Source: an uncultured Oscillibacter sp. (GTDB lineage Bacteria; Bacillota_A; Clostridia; Oscillospirales; Oscillospiraceae). Taken from it: a stretch of DNA of 13,660 nucleotides. The DNA is taken from contig CATOKC010000091.1 in the NCBI GenBank assembly GCA_951800675.1, positions 1 to 13,660 of the forward strand. Reading direction: 5' to 3'. This document shows, piece after piece, positions 1 to 7,699 of this stretch. The position numbers and the translations under genes are program-made. A model generated the notes under the pieces. That model saw only the letters and a list, made by a program, of their open reading frames with translations. It did no database searches and was not told the DNA's origin. Numbering within the stretch: the stretch's first letter is position 1; every line of letters starts with the position of its first letter.

Positions 1-3
1 CCT

Positions 4-40
4 AAAAGCGGTCTGCACTTGCGGGCCGCTTTTTGTATTT
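4..40 (+). terminator. Intrinsic terminator-like hairpin before the mobilization genes
   Basis: Positions 4-11 (AAAAGCGG) pair perfectly with 26-33 (CCGCTTTT) across a 14-nt loop, and a T-rich run follows. This fits a terminator for an upstream transcript. Because it sits directly ahead of a relaxosome gene, an inverted repeat belonging to oriT is an alternative; too little upstream sequence is present to decide. Confidence 0.55.
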
Positions 41-72
41 AACCAATTTCAAAACAGGAGGGGATGTGGATC

Positions 73-477
73 ATGGCAGAGGAAAAAGTTCGATTCCAAA
101 TGCGCATATCAACTGAAACGGATGCAAAAATCAAAGCGGCCATGGCGCTGGAAAACTGCCAGAGCCAGAATGAGTTTGTAGAGAAAGCACTTCGATTCTA
201 CAGCGACTATCTGGTAGCCGGAGACTGCACAGCAATATTGCCACCGATCTATCTCTCTGCGCTGCGCGGTACGATCCAGAACACGGAGAACCATATTTCC
301 CGGCTGCTCTTCAAGCTGGCCGTGGAGATGGACATGATGATGAATGTGCTGGCCTCCGAGGTGGAGGTCAGTCCGGAGGCACTGGAGCGTCTGCGTGGGC
401 GATGCATCCAGGAGGTCAAGAAGACTAGCGGCGCGGTCACTTTCGCGGATGCGATGAAGTATCAGCACAGCGAGTGA
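73..477 (+). CDS. Ribbon-helix-helix relaxosome accessory protein (MobC-like)
   Basis: A 134-residue cytoplasmic protein. Residues about 5-45 (VRFQMRIS then TDAKIKAA and SQNEFVEKAL) look like a ribbon-helix-helix DNA-binding fold, followed by a helical region that could dimerise or contact the relaxase. Small proteins of this kind lie just before MobP-type relaxases and help assemble the relaxosome at oriT, which is inferred here. The start is set at ATG 73 rather than ATG 64, because AGGAGGGG at 56-63 directly abuts ATG 64 but lies 9 nt before ATG 73. The stop is 6 bases before the relaxase ATG, so the two are probably co-translated. No catalytic motif is visible. Confidence 0.75.
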   Translation: MAEEKVRFQMRISTETDAKIKAAMALENCQSQNEFVEKALRFYSDYLVAGDCTAILPPIYLSALRGTIQNTENHISRLLFKLAVEMDMMMNVLASEVEVSPEALERLRGRCIQEVKKTSGAVTFADAMKYQHSE

Positions 478-483
478 TGAACC

Positions 484-1863
484 ATGCCGCGCGTCATTTT
501 CAAGTGCCCGCACATCAAAGGTGGCACACCAAAAGCTGCCGCTCATCTAGGAAATGCCGTCAATTATTATGCGACCCGCAAAGGTGTCCAGCGTATTGAT
601 CCCGGCAAAATGAATCTACCTGCAACAGAAAGCCAGGTCAATATGGTGGAGAAATTGGCGCGGGAATTTCCTCTGAGCAAGGGGTTGGAGGAGTACGCTG
701 ACTACCTGGAATCTCCCACTCGCAGCAATGCGTCCGAGTTCATTACGCGAGCTGTTGAGGAGAATCTCGACCAGATCGCCAAGATGGAGAACTACGTGGA
801 CTACATCGCCAAACGTCCTCGCGCACAGCGGTTCGGCTCCCACGGGTTATTTACTGGCAGCGATGAGCCGTTGACCTTGTCCAAAATTCAGGATGAAGTC
901 GCACACCATTCCGGCACGGTCTGGCTACCGGTAATTTCGCTGAAGCGCGAGGATGCCGCACGGTTGGGCTTCGATAACGCGGAGCGGTGGAAAGAATTTC
1001 TCACCTCATATTCGGTGGAAATGGCGCAGGCGATGAAGATCCCTCTGGAGCAGTTCCGGTGGTACGCTGCGTTTCATAACGAGTCGCACCACCCTCATGT
1101 GCATATGGTCTGCTACAGTGCCGGTGGCAAATCTGGCTACCTTACGGAGCATGGCATCGAGCGGATCAAATCAGGGTTAACGAAGGAGATATTCAAGAAT
1201 GATCTGACAGAGATTTATGCCAGACAGACCCAGCGGCGTGATTCTCTGAACCAGGATTCGCAGAAGGTCCTGCGGCAGCTCATCCAGCAGATGCAGGAGG
1301 ATACGCTGTCCAACGAACGCATTGAACAGTTGATGCTGGAGTTGTCGCGGCAGCTCAAAAGCACACCTGGCAAAAAACAGTACGGCTATCTTAAGCCGGC
1401 TGCGAAATCTCTGGTGGATGAGATCGTGGACGAGCTGGAGCGGGACGAGCGTGTTGCCGCCGCTTACAATCTCTGGTATGAAATGCGGGAGGAGGTCCTG
1501 CGGACGTACAAGGACGATTTGCCTGAACGCATTCCGCTCTCACGGCAGAAAGAGTTCAAGCGGATCAAGAATATCGTGATCCAGGAGGCGGTGCGGCTCG
1601 GCGCGCAGTTGGAGCAGAACCATGCTACACTAATGTCTCAAAATGCAGCAGCAGGGCAGAGGAATGAAGACCATTCCTCTGCCCTGCTGTTCAATTCCGT
1701 GACACGCCTCCTGCACCACATGAGCCGGATTTTTCAGGAGCAGCCTCAACCGGCCAGTCCGGTATACCACACCGACCGGAAGCTGCTGCGAAAGCTCCGG
1801 GAGAAGAAGATCGCGCATGGCCACAAACCGGATGACCATGCGCCAGAGATGCGAAATGCATGA
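484..1863 (+). CDS. MobP3-family conjugative relaxase
   Basis: A 459-residue HUH relaxase that would nick oriT and pilot the single strand into the recipient. The N-terminus has a conserved NYYATR segment (Y28/Y29) likely to hold the catalytic tyrosine. The metal-binding histidine motif is clear at residues 198-207 (H198, H202, H203, H205, H207 in HNESHHPHVH). A long helical C-terminal part follows, with the stretch LSRQKEFKRIKNIVIQEAVR typical of MobP3 relaxases. The start ATG 484 is 6 nt after the stop of the ribbon-helix-helix gene and has only a weak ribosome binding site, suggesting translational coupling. A perfect 18-bp inverted repeat lies inside the coding region (see separate entry). 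Length is normal and no frameshift is seen. Confidence 0.92.
   Translation: MPRVIFKCPHIKGGTPKAAAHLGNAVNYYATRKGVQRIDPGKMNLPATESQVNMVEKLAREFPLSKGLEEYADYLESPTRSNASEFITRAVEENLDQIAKMENYVDYIAKRPRAQRFGSHGLFTGSDEPLTLSKIQDEVAHHSGTVWLPVISLKREDAARLGFDNAERWKEFLTSYSVEMAQAMKIPLEQFRWYAAFHNESHHPHVHMVCYSAGGKSGYLTEHGIERIKSGLTKEIFKNDLTEIYARQTQRRDSLNQDSQKVLRQLIQQMQEDTLSNERIEQLMLELSRQLKSTPGKKQYGYLKPAAKSLVDEIVDELERDERVAAAYNLWYEMREEVLRTYKDDLPERIPLSRQKEFKRIKNIVIQEAVRLGAQLEQNHATLMSQNAAAGQRNEDHSSALLFNSVTRLLHHMSRIFQEQPQPASPVYHTDRKLLRKLREKKIAHGHKPDDHAPEMRNA
1649..1689. repeat. Perfect 18-bp inverted repeat inside the relaxase gene
   Basis: Bases 1649-1666 are an exact reverse complement of 1672-1689, separated by AAGAC (1667-1671). 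A G-T wobble and one more A-T pair extend the stem. It encodes residues about 389-402, in a low-conservation linker between the helical core and a C-terminal MSRIFQEQ segment. No T-run follows, so a standard terminator is unlikely. Confidence 0.9.
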
Positions 1864-1874
1864 ACAGCAGGATC

Positions 1875-2279
1875 TTAATTGTCCAGATACTTCGACATAA
1901 AGGCCGCAGGGGTCAATATCTCTGGCCGCTCAATGCCGACATCTGCAAAATCCTTGTCTCCGGTAATGAGCACATCCACATCTTCTACAATAGCTGTATA
2001 TAGGACGGGGTAATCCTTTGGATCTCGTATCTCAAACGATCCTTTATCCAACATTTGTGGAGTGTAGACAAATTCATAGCTCATAGAAGACAAGAGCCGG
2101 TCTATCGTATCCATCTTCGTTGGGAATTTCCGTTTGACGACAAATCCCAGTTCCTCCACAACGTAAGATGACAGCACCAGCCGGTGATCTTCGAAGATGC
2201 AGCGCATCATTCTGTTCATCCGTTCACTGGGGAAAAGCAGGGCTGAAAGCAGAACATTCGTATCCAGCATGACCCGCAT
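1875..2279 (-). CDS. PIN-domain toxin of a type II toxin-antitoxin pair
   Basis: A 134-residue protein of the TIGR00305-like PIN family, presumed Mg2+-dependent ribonucleases that cut RNA when freed from the antitoxin. The acidic residues are visible: D6 in MLDTNVLLSALLF, E42/E43 in VVEELGF, D86/D89 in RDPKDYPVL and D108/D110 in ITGDKDF. The start is placed at ATG 2279, giving the usual MRVMLDTN beginning, rather than the upstream GTG at 2300. The antitoxin stop TAA (2281-2283) is separated from this ATG by a single base, so the two are translationally coupled. Likely role: stabilising the mobile element. The RNA target cannot be predicted. Confidence 0.88.
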   Translation of the reverse strand: MRVMLDTNVLLSALLFPSERMNRMMRCIFEDHRLVLSSYVVEELGFVVKRKFPTKMDTIDRLLSSMSYEFVYTPQMLDKGSFEIRDPKDYPVLYTAIVEDVDVLITGDKDFADVGIERPEILTPAAFMSKYLDN

Positions 2280-2280
2280 C

Positions 2281-2538
2281 TTATGTTCCCATCCTCTCAC
2301 GGCGTATTTCTGAAATCAGATCAACGACATCCTGCTCATCCGTCAGTCCAAGCCGATCCGCCTCGCCTGCGAATTCTTTTTGCGCAGTCCGAAGAGCTTC
2401 CATTGAGGAATTCATCATAATGACACGGTCATTTTCTTCCATAAAAAGGATCTTATCACCTTCCCGGATGCCTAACTTTTTTCGGATATCGATCGGGATC
2501 GTGATCTGTCCTTTCGACGTGACCTTTGCAAGTTCCAT
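2281..2538 (-). CDS. AbrB/MazE-like (SpoVT-AbrB) antitoxin
   Basis: An 85-residue swapped-hairpin DNA-binding protein. Residues 1-45 (KVTSKGQITIPIDIRKKLGI, then EGDKILFMEE) are the classic AbrB/MazE fold. The helical C-terminal part (about 46-85) would wrap and inhibit the PIN toxin encoded immediately downstream. The start is ATG 2538, with AGGAG 8 nt upstream on the minus strand; the in-frame TTG at 2559 lies upstream of that site and is rejected. Antitoxins of this type usually repress their own operon, and a direct repeat near the predicted transcription start (2569-2585) is a candidate operator. Confidence 0.9.
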   Translation of the reverse strand: MELAKVTSKGQITIPIDIRKKLGIREGDKILFMEENDRVIMMNSSMEALRTAQKEFAGEADRLGLTDEQDVVDLISEIRRERMGT

Positions 2539-2568
2539 ATCAGTAGCTCCTTTCCACAAATACAGAAA

Positions 2569-2585
2569 TTCCTTACTTTCCTTAC
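2569..2585. promoter_or_regulatory. Candidate antitoxin operator (direct repeat)
   Basis: TTCCTTAC occurs at 2569-2576 and again at 2578-2585, one base apart, overlapping the predicted start of the toxin-antitoxin transcript. Its position suits an autoregulatory operator, but binding is inferred only from location. Confidence 0.4.
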
Positions 2586-2588
2586 AAC

Positions 2589-2617
2589 AGTATATCCTAA
2601 AAGAGTGTAAAAAGCAA
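2589..2617 (-). promoter_or_regulatory. Sigma-A promoter of the toxin-antitoxin operon
   Basis: Read on the minus strand: -35 TTGCTT (2617-2612), a 17-base spacer, and -10 TATACT (2594-2589). Predicted transcription start is near 2582, about 45 bases before the antitoxin ATG. Confidence 0.75.
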
Positions 2618-2648
2618 CTCTAATCTGATTGGCAGGAGGTGTGAAAAG

Positions 2649-2978
2649 ATGCCAACAGCAAAGAAAGCGCCGCCCCAGCATCTCTGGTGGGTGCGCCATC
2701 CGGAGTGCGGGCTGGCCGTCGTGGATGCTCCCAACTGGGAGCAGGCCACCGTGGAGGCTGCAAGTTGGTGGGAAGTGCCCTGGAAGAAAGTTGCTGCGCT
2801 CTGCGAGTGCGAGCGGGAGGAGATCGTCCCCCGCCACGTGTGTATCTGCTGCGGGAAAATTTTCAACGGCGATGGTTTCCGCTGCACCAAGTGTGAGATC
2901 ATCGAGTGGGACAAGCGGCTCAACCAGCGGGCTAGAGCGCGGAGGTTTTACCGCAGCATGATGCCGCGCAAAGCGTAG
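2649..2978 (+). CDS. Small protein with a C-terminal zinc ribbon, function unknown
   Basis: A 109-residue protein not assigned to a named family. The C-terminal half has two CxxC pairs, C65/C68 and C79/C82, spaced like a small zinc ribbon, preceded by C52 and C54. The tail is basic (RLNQRARARRFYRSMMPRKA). The N-terminal half is tryptophan-rich (W13, W14, W30, W40, W41, W45). The start is well supported: AGGAGGT at 2634-2640 lies 8 nt before ATG 2649. It is divergent from the toxin-antitoxin operon and ends 2 bases before the stop of the convergent gene on the minus strand. A nucleic-acid-binding accessory role is possible but only inferred. Confidence 0.75.
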   Translation: MPTAKKAPPQHLWWVRHPECGLAVVDAPNWEQATVEAASWWEVPWKKVAALCECEREEIVPRHVCICCGKIFNGDGFRCTKCEIIEWDKRLNQRARARRFYRSMMPRKA

Positions 2979-2980
2979 AG

Positions 2981-3427
2981 CTATGTCTGCTCGATATCTG
3001 GATTCGCCTGCGGTTCCTGCTTCATTGCTTTGATTTCAGCAACACGCTTGGTATCTACAAAATGGGTTGCGTACCATTTTTCAACTTCCGGATCGCCGCT
3101 CTTGCTGAAGCGCAAAAGGATCACAGGCTTGCGGCCTTGGCCGTCCTTTTTCTTTGTACCCCACTGCTTGTAGTAACAAAACGAGGGCTTCAATCCGGCC
3201 TTTTGTGCGTAGACTCGCATCTGGTGCCGAACAGTAGACAGCTTTCCGAGGTTGACCATACAGACGCGTTCCAGGTAGGGGATCCGACCGAACCGCCAGT
3301 CGTCGTATTTATCTTTTTGCAGCACACCAATGTCCATCAGGACGTCTACCGGAGCTGCGAATCCCCGGTCTCTGCACTGGCGGTACATGGATGAATTCAC
3401 CTTGGCGATCAATTCCTGGTTATTCAT
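2981..3427 (-). CDS. Conserved hypothetical protein of clostridial mobile elements
   Basis: A 148-residue soluble protein whose function I do not know. The central segment (YDDWRFGRIPYLERVCMVNL, then GKLSTVRHQMRVYAQKAGLKPS, and later LLRFSKSGDPEVEKWYATHF) resembles small conserved proteins I associate with Firmicute genomes and mobile elements. No transmembrane segment or catalytic motif is seen. ATG 3427 lies 10 nt after the stop of the upstream minus-strand gene, with only a weak ribosome binding site, so translation is probably coupled. Transcription would come from the promoter at 3720-3748. Confidence 0.75.
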   Translation of the reverse strand: MNNQELIAKVNSSMYRQCRDRGFAAPVDVLMDIGVLQKDKYDDWRFGRIPYLERVCMVNLGKLSTVRHQMRVYAQKAGLKPSFCYYKQWGTKKKDGQGRKPVILLRFSKSGDPEVEKWYATHFVDTKRVAEIKAMKQEPQANPDIEQT

Positions 3428-3437
3428 AACAGCCTGA

Positions 3438-3698
3438 TCAGTCTATCGAATTTGGGATCGTGTCCCGCAGTTCCGCCTGCTTGGCGGCGTTCCAGTCAGC
3501 GGGTTCCCCGATGCAGTAGCCGCCCATCTTCCGCATGTTGCGGAAGCGGTGGAGATCATAGCTGACTTCCACATGGTCGCCTTGCACATTCAGAAACAGT
3601 TTCTCAATGATACTCACGGGATACACCGCCGTGGCCTGACGGATGTAGGAATCCTGCTCGGCCTCGGTCAGCATCCCGTTCAAAACAACAACTTGCAT
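3438..3698 (-). CDS. Small hypothetical protein
   Basis: An 86-residue soluble protein with no recognised domain. It begins MQVVVLNGMLTEAEQ, has a central strand-like stretch (VEVSYDLHRFRNMRKMGGYC) and ends in a charged segment. A longer reading frame runs upstream to 3971, but the start is fixed at ATG 3698 by GGAGGGG six bases upstream and by the promoter just beyond that. It is the first gene of a two-gene minus-strand operon and is divergent from the DUF3991/Toprim gene, with about 57 bases between the starts. Probably an accessory protein of the mobile element. Confidence 0.75.
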   Translation of the reverse strand: MQVVVLNGMLTEAEQDSYIRQATAVYPVSIIEKLFLNVQGDHVEVSYDLHRFRNMRKMGGYCIGEPADWNAAKQAELRDTIPNSID

Positions 3699-3719
3699 CT
3701 CTATCCCCTCCGGGCAACC

Positions 3720-3748
3720 AGTATAGCAGATGCAGACAAGAAAATCAA
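3720..3748 (-). promoter_or_regulatory. Extended -10 sigma-A promoter for the minus-strand gene pair
   Basis: On the minus strand: -35 TTGATT (3748-3743), a 17-base spacer ending in TGC, then -10 TATACT (3725-3720). The TG gives an extended -10. It lies 22 bases before ATG 3698 and overlaps the leader of the divergent DUF3991 gene, so transcription of the two directions may interfere. Confidence 0.75.
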
Positions 3749-3755
3749 GGAAGGG

Positions 3756-5216
3756 GTGGTAAAGATTCCATACATCCATTTCACAGACGATCAGAAGCGC
3801 CGTGCCAGTGAAGTTGATCTGGAACAATTCCTGCTGCGGCAGGGCGAGAGACTCCTGCCCTCCGGTTTTGAAAAGCGGCTTGCCAGCGACCACAGCGTCA
3901 CCATTCAAGGAAACCGCTGGTATGATCACGCTACGGAACAGGGCGGCGGTCCGATTTCTTTCGTCCAGCAATTCTACGGTCTGACCTACCCGGAGGCCGT
4001 CACCCGCCTGCTGGGCGGGGAGCAGGGGGCGGCATACGATGCCGCTCCAAAACAGAAGAAGGTAGAAAAGAAAGCGTTCGCTCTGCCGCCCGCCAACAAG
4101 GATATGCGCCGGATGTACGCTTACTTACTCAAGAACCGGCTCCTGGATCGAGATGTGGTCAGCGCGTTCGTTCGGGAGGGATCGCTCTATGAGAGCTGTG
4201 AGAAATTCAAAGGCGGAACCAGGGAGTACCACAACGCGGTCTTCGTTGGCAAGGATACCGCTGGCATTGCCCACCACGCCCATAAGCGTAGCATCAACAG
4301 TATCGGCAGGACATTCCGCATCAATATAGAGAGCAGCGATCCGCAGTGCAGCTTCCACCACACCGGCTTAAGCGACCGGCTCTATATTTTTGAAGCGCCT
4401 ATCGATCTGCTGTCGTACATCACCCTCCATCCGGAAGATTGGCAGCGGCACAGCTATGTTGCTCTCTGCGGGACGGCAGAATACGCCATGCTCTGGATGC
4501 TGGAGAAGAACCCCGAAATCCGTACCGTGTGCCTCTGTCTGGATCATGACGCAGCGGGCATTGAGGCAAGCGGGCGGTTGACGGATATTCTCTGGGAGCA
4601 TGGGTACGACAGCATTGAGGTCCTCCGATCCGAATGCAAGGACTGGAACGAGGACATCAAGGCCCGCTACGGACTCCCCGCCCAGGTGGCGGAGGAACAT
4701 CCGCAGCTCATCGCCGCACCAGAAATCTACGGCAGGATCGGTGCCTGCATGGCAGAATATACTGCCACGGATCATCTGGAACAGAACATTGTCGCTATGC
4801 TCCACGGATATGCGGAACGCCTCCGTGCGGGGCGCACGAAGGCGGCAGTGGACTGCATGGAGCTGGCTTCTGTGCTGGCACTGTCTGCATATAGCCGGGA
4901 GCTTCATCAAATGGGAGAGCCACTCTCGGTTGAAGAACTGGTGGACGATTTACAGCGCCGCATTCTGCCCCACCGGAACCGCGGCAGCTTGAAAAGCCGC
5001 TGTGCCGAGCTGACAGTACAACTCCAAGGTGTTCTGGAGAAAGCCTCTGCATCCGGAGTCCGCAGCAAGATAGAGAAACAAGAAATAGCGGACAGTTGGC
5101 TGGAACTGTCGGTCTCCTTCGCTAAAGTGCCGGTCAAATATGAGGCAGACCTCATAAAGCAGCAGCAGAAACAGGAACAAATTGCACCACAACACGAGAT
5201 GACAATGACCATGTAA
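3756..5216 (+). CDS. DUF3991 and Toprim domain protein (primase-like, conjugation operon)
   Basis: About 486 residues. The N-terminal part (IPYIHFTDDQKRRASEVDL, then HSVTIQGNRWYDHATEQGGG and FYGLTYPEAVTRLLGGEQG) is the DUF3991-type region seen in ICEs and phages. The middle contains a Toprim-like fold: a glutamate in IFEAPIDLLS near 4390 and an LDHDAAG motif near 4541, as in DnaG-like enzymes. The C-terminal 150 residues are helical. It may make primers or process transferred single strands, which is inferred. The start is uncertain: GTG 3756 is given, but relatives as I remember them begin at a Met aligned with I4, so ATT 3765 may be the real start. The frame stays open upstream to 3549, but that overlaps the divergent gene. 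Confidence 0.85.
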   Translation: MVKIPYIHFTDDQKRRASEVDLEQFLLRQGERLLPSGFEKRLASDHSVTIQGNRWYDHATEQGGGPISFVQQFYGLTYPEAVTRLLGGEQGAAYDAAPKQKKVEKKAFALPPANKDMRRMYAYLLKNRLLDRDVVSAFVREGSLYESCEKFKGGTREYHNAVFVGKDTAGIAHHAHKRSINSIGRTFRINIESSDPQCSFHHTGLSDRLYIFEAPIDLLSYITLHPEDWQRHSYVALCGTAEYAMLWMLEKNPEIRTVCLCLDHDAAGIEASGRLTDILWEHGYDSIEVLRSECKDWNEDIKARYGLPAQVAEEHPQLIAAPEIYGRIGACMAEYTATDHLEQNIVAMLHGYAERLRAGRTKAAVDCMELASVLALSAYSRELHQMGEPLSVEELVDDLQRRILPHRNRGSLKSRCAELTVQLQGVLEKASASGVRSKIEKQEIADSWLELSVSFAKVPVKYEADLIKQQQKQEQIAPQHEMTMTM

Positions 5217-5235
5217 AGGAGGATGACCATTCAAT

Positions 5236-5862
5236 ATGCAAGCGGAAAAAGAAAACGCTCTGGAGGCGATCCGCAGCTTGATCGCCTATTACATCAGCGA
5301 TTTTCACGAGGGCAGCGGCTATACCGGCAAGCAGCAGCTCATCTATCTCACGCAGCCTCAAGCGAAAATTGCGCTGCGCTATGGTATCCCCATCGGAGTT
5401 CGGGACAAGCACCGCACACTCATAGGTACCATGCCCGGAAAGCCGTTCCGGTATATCACCATCAAGGATGTGAAGAAACTGGAGAAGTGGCTCGGTTTCG
5501 AGTCTACAGAATCACTGGCGACCATACATGCGGATCTGCCCAGAGGGATACAGAAGAAAATGCGGGAATACATCTTGCAAATCATGGAGATCGAATGTCC
5601 TGAGTGCCTGCCGCCGCCGAAGCCGGTGGCTCCTGTTCTGGGAGCATACGGGAACACTTTCAATCTGCTGTGCATCGTCAACCGGGCGCTCCGTCAGGCC
5701 GGACAGATGGAACGGGCGGAGGAAATGTGGCGGCGGGTACTGGATAGCGGCGATAACTTCAAAGCCATTTCCATCATGGGTGAGTACGTCGAGTTTGACG
5801 AAGCGTACTATCCAGCGGCAGCGCTCTGTGGAGGTAGTTTGCGAGGTGATCTCCGTGTTTGA
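5236..5862 (+). CDS. Conserved hypothetical protein in the conjugation operon
   Basis: A 208-residue soluble protein of unknown function. Residues 1-120 are mixed alpha/beta (GKQQLIYLTQPQAKIALRYG, then PFRYITIKDVKKLEKWLGF). A proline-rich linker follows (CLPPPKPVAPV), then a helical segment (NLLCIVNRALRQAGQMERAE) that is vaguely TPR-like, and the end. AAAGGAGG at 5215-5222 overlaps the stop of the Toprim gene but is 13 nt from ATG 5236, rather far. ATG 5223 is closer but opens another frame that looks non-coding. The last 8 bases overlap the start of the coupling protein gene, which indicates tight co-expression with VirD4. Confidence 0.75.
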   Translation: MQAEKENALEAIRSLIAYYISDFHEGSGYTGKQQLIYLTQPQAKIALRYGIPIGVRDKHRTLIGTMPGKPFRYITIKDVKKLEKWLGFESTESLATIHADLPRGIQKKMREYILQIMEIECPECLPPPKPVAPVLGAYGNTFNLLCIVNRALRQAGQMERAEEMWRRVLDSGDNFKAISIMGEYVEFDEAYYPAAALCGGSLRGDLRV

Positions 5863-7690
5863 TTGGATGGAGCAGTTGACTGTGCTCCCGCCACAGGTCC
5901 TGCTGTTGATCGGCCTGGGCGGTGGGATGCTCCTGCTGATCTGGTTTGCCACCTCCAGATCTGGTAGCGGGTCGTTAAATATCAAGAGCAAGGTTGTAGG
6001 CGATGGTCAGCATGGAACCGCTCGCTGGGCTACGCCGCAGGAAATTTCCCAGACCTACTCGCGGGTGCTGTTCAAGGTGGATGAGTGGCGGCAGGGAAAA
6101 GACCTGCCGAAGGTGCAGGGACTGATCCTCGGCTCCACAGGGAAGAAGGATAAAGTGACGGCGTTGATCGACAGCGATGACGTCCACTGCCTGATGATCG
6201 GCGCCAGCGGCGTCGGTAAAACGGCGTTCTTTTTGTACCCGAATCTGGAGTTCGCCTGCGCCAGCGGGATGAGTTTCCTGGCCCTTGACACCAAGGGAGA
6301 TCTCGCCCGGAACTACGGAACTATTGCGACACAGTGCTATGGCTATCAGGTGGCGGTGATCGATCTACGGAATCCCACACGGTCTGACGGGAACAATTTT
6401 CTTGCGCTGGTCAATCAGTACATGGACATTTCCGTGAAGGATCCTGAAAACATTGCAGCGAAAGCCAAGGCGGAGAAATACGCCAAGATCCTCGCCAAGA
6501 CGATCATCAGTCCTGATGGAGACAGCTCCAATCGAGGCCAGAATGCGTATTTTTACGATTCTGCCGAGGGCCTTCTGACCGCTGTGATCCTTCTGCTGGC
6601 GGAGTTCCTGCCGCCGAAGGAGATCGATGGAAAGATGCGGGAGCGGCGTCACATCGTATCCGTGTTCAAGCTGGTGCAGGATCTGTTGGAGCCTGCCACC
6701 GGGGTGAACAAGGGCAAGAGTCAATTCCAGGTACTCATGAACAAACTGCCATCCGAGCACAAGGCCAGATGGTTCGCCGGCGCCGCGCTGAACACTTCAG
6801 ATCAGGCCATGGCATCCGTTCTGTCCACGGTGCTGTCCCGGTTGAACAGTTTCCTTGACAGCGAACTTGAGCAGGTGCTGTGCTTCGAGAGCAGCATCAA
6901 TGCGGAGGATTTTGCCAGAAAGAAGTCCGCCATCTTCCTGATCCTTCCGGAGGAAGACCCCAGCAAAAACTTCATGGCAGGATTGATGATCCAGCAGTTG
7001 TCCCATGAGTTGTTCGCTGTGGCGGATGAGAACGGCGGGAAACTGCAAAACCGTGTGGTGTTCTTCTGCGATGAGCTGGGGACCATGCCGCCCTTCGACA
7101 TCCTGCCGTTGTTCTCCGCGGGCCGGTCCCGGAAGCTGACGCTGGTGCCGATTATCCAATCCCTGTCGCAGCTGGAGAAAAACTACGGAAAAGAGGGGTC
7201 TGAGATCTTGCAGGATAACTGCCAGGACACGATTTTTGGAGGCTTCGCACCCAACAGTCAGACGGCGGAGGTGCTGTCCAAAGCGTTGGGAAATCAGACG
7301 GTGCAGAGCGGTTACATTACCAAGGCAAAGGATGGCTCCAACCAGTCCCTCCAGATGGTAAGCCGTCCGCTGATGAGTCCTGACGAGCTGAAAGCGATCC
7401 CCAAAGGTTCCTTCATCGTTATGAAGACCGGCACGAATCCCATGCGGACGCGGCTGAGGTTGTTCCTGGACTGGGGGATCACCTTCGGAGAAGCGTACCA
7501 GACGCCGGAGCATGGCCAGCGAAAGGTCTACTATGCGGATCGGAAAGAGCTGGAGACAGCGATCAGGGAAAAGTACCCGCCACCCGAATTGGGAACTGTC
7601 CCGCTGTCTGCCCAGCAGACTGAGAGTCGATCCAAGGCGCAGCACCTCAACTGCAAAGAGGAGGGGGATGGATCGTCCCTCCGCACATGA
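5855..7690 (+). CDS. VirD4/TraG-type coupling protein (CD1115-like T4CP)
   Basis: A 611-residue membrane ATPase that links the relaxase-DNA complex to the type IV secretion channel. An N-terminal hydrophobic segment (about residues 10-32, VLLLIGLGGGMLLLIWF) anchors it; only one clear transmembrane helix is visible. Walker A is GASGVGKT at 116-123, followed by LALDTKGDLARNYG. Walker B is VVFFCDELG with D406/E407. SAGRSRKLTLVPIIQSLSQL and FIVMKTGTNPMRTRL match the TraG/VirD4 C-terminal core. The start is GTG 5855, preceded by GAGGTGAT; the reading frame is open further upstream but overlaps the preceding gene. It overlaps the upstream gene by 8 bases and is followed 9 bases later by a winged-helix gene. 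Confidence 0.93.
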   Translation: MFDWMEQLTVLPPQVLLLIGLGGGMLLLIWFATSRSGSGSLNIKSKVVGDGQHGTARWATPQEISQTYSRVLFKVDEWRQGKDLPKVQGLILGSTGKKDKVTALIDSDDVHCLMIGASGVGKTAFFLYPNLEFACASGMSFLALDTKGDLARNYGTIATQCYGYQVAVIDLRNPTRSDGNNFLALVNQYMDISVKDPENIAAKAKAEKYAKILAKTIISPDGDSSNRGQNAYFYDSAEGLLTAVILLLAEFLPPKEIDGKMRERRHIVSVFKLVQDLLEPATGVNKGKSQFQVLMNKLPSEHKARWFAGAALNTSDQAMASVLSTVLSRLNSFLDSELEQVLCFESSINAEDFARKKSAIFLILPEEDPSKNFMAGLMIQQLSHELFAVADENGGKLQNRVVFFCDELGTMPPFDILPLFSAGRSRKLTLVPIIQSLSQLEKNYGKEGSEILQDNCQDTIFGGFAPNSQTAEVLSKALGNQTVQSGYITKAKDGSNQSLQMVSRPLMSPDELKAIPKGSFIVMKTGTNPMRTRLRLFLDWGITFGEAYQTPEHGQRKVYYADRKELETAIREKYPPPELGTVPLSAQQTESRSKAQHLNCKEEGDGSSLRT

Positions 7691-7699
7691 GGCGTCGTG

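Noticed and set aside
5223..5603. Plus-strand frame starting at ATG 5223 directly after AAAGGAGG
   Set aside because: The product is arginine/histidine-rich without fold-like pattern and overlaps the better 5236 frame, which joins the VirD4 gene with the usual short overlap.
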